The notes below the pieces were generated by a model. It had not been told where the DNA came from, made no database searches, and saw only the letters and a program-made list of their open reading frames with translations. A DNA stretch of 64,000 nucleotides from Galbula dea (taxonomy: Eukaryota > Chordata > Aves > Piciformes > Galbulidae), in NCBI GenBank assembly GCA_013399015.1, contig VWZX01010832.1, positions 1-64,000 of the forward strand, given 5' to 3'. The number at the start of each line of letters is the position of its first letter. Position 1 is the stretch's first letter. Positions 63,171 to 64,000 of the stretch are shown here, one piece after another. The translations under genes and the position numbers were made by a program.

Positions 63171-64000
63171 AATAAGAATTTTATAGAAACATACTCTTCT
63201 GTTATCACAACAGCCAGTGGTGAAACTGGCACAGAAAAATATAGCTTGAAACAGCATGAGCTGCTACTTCTTATTTTTTGACACTAGATCTCCCAATAAG
63301 AAAAAATTAACAAAACCATACATTCTGGATAACTAACTTCTAAACATAAATACAGACTGCTATTAAGGCATACTTCTCAAAATGAATCCATGCACAGATC
63401 AACAGTGATAGTTTACAACAAAGATAAATAACAAATGCTATAAATACCATATTTACATGACATAAGTAGCTGGAATCGAAAAGATGTACAGAAGTAATTG
63501 TCAACCCCAAAGCCACTTTATTTTCTACTTTGAAAATATGACATTTTCTAATATTAAAAAATACATTAAAATCTTTGTCAACATTCAAGACTGTTCTACA
63601 CAGTAACTGTAATGCTGCTCATTTGTGACATGGTTTAATGGTGATTTGAAGGTACTGACTTAACGCAATGTAGTCATAGGAACATTTTGAAGGTTAATTT
63701 CTGTTGTGTGTGTGTTTTGAAACTGTGGAACTTTTGCTACTTAGCTACTGACTTTGTCCAAGCAGGTATAAATGATTTTGCCTCAGATGAATGCTTGATT
63801 TTTGAAATTGGATTTTTCCTAGAAAGGCACAATTACATAGGTAATAATCTAATTAATACCTGTGTAAGCTGTATTGTCAGAGAGGAAACAAACTGTCTGA
63901 AAGTAATGATATAACAGATTATGCAGGTAAAAAAGTAGTTCTATATTCCCACATATTTATAATAAATAATTAGTTGTATCTTATAACAGTTTCACTTACA
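63171..64000. other. Unique AT-rich DNA
   Basis: No gene or repeat recognised to the end of the window. The 82-codon minus-strand and 75-codon plus-strand frames have no familiar motif. Confidence 0.5.

Noticed and set aside
1..64000. tRNA, rRNA, microRNA genes, CRISPR arrays or bacterial operons
   Set aside because: None could be recognised by eye. The repeat content is that of a bird nuclear genome, and small RNA genes could still be missed without a structure search.

Overview
This window looks like a bird nuclear genome, either a gene desert or a long intron. The main evidence is at least thirteen CR1 LINE insertions, whose reverse-complemented 3' ends read CACAGAATCACAGAAT and then TTGGAAGGGACC. 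There are also several avian-type endogenous retrovirus LTRs with TG...CA ends and 5-bp target duplications, in an AT-rich background with few CpGs. CR1 fragments cover about 7.5 kb and LTR elements about 3 kb. I found no intact protein-coding gene. Apart from CR1 ORF2 pieces, open frames are at most about 140 codons and fit chance or antisense shadows of repeats.

Layout. 1-3976 is unique AT-rich DNA with one odd CpG-bearing block (521-612). 3977-4441 is a plus-strand solo LTR. 5784-8865 carries three minus-strand CR1 3' ends of different subfamilies. 9238-9869 is the most unusual locus: a broken internal fragment of the deubiquitinase gene USP9X, about 157 codons with two stops and one frameshift. 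It sits exactly between two 80-bp direct repeats that are 86% identical. 10131-11540 is the longest CR1, holding part of the ORF2 reverse transcriptase. 13362-15052 is an internally deleted minus-strand ERV, with a second, better preserved LTR (13718-14418) inserted in its 3' LTR. Single CR1 fragments follow at 15721, 17836 and 28658. 37618-38205 is a minus-strand solo LTR with a perfect 5-bp target duplication, and 42028-42445 is a plus-strand LTR with a CRE and TATA box.

43312-45160 is a back-to-back set of three CR1 pieces. 49684-50578 looks like one CR1 whose 5' part is inverted, as in twin priming. 59376-59990 is a plus-strand CR1 containing the only ambiguous base (N at 59654), where about 320 bp of expected CR1 is missing. 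62973-63170 is a last CR1 3' end.

The long stretches between (18.6-28.6, 29.3-37.6, 38.2-42.0, 45.2-49.7 and 50.6-59.4 kb) hold unique AT-rich DNA, short simple repeats and a few blocks that look like candidate conserved regulatory elements or noncoding exons. Those are guesses that need alignment. I saw no sign of a novel multi-gene system. The observations worth following are the repeat-flanked USP9X fragment, the nested ERV, the inverted CR1 and the apparent assembly join at the N.
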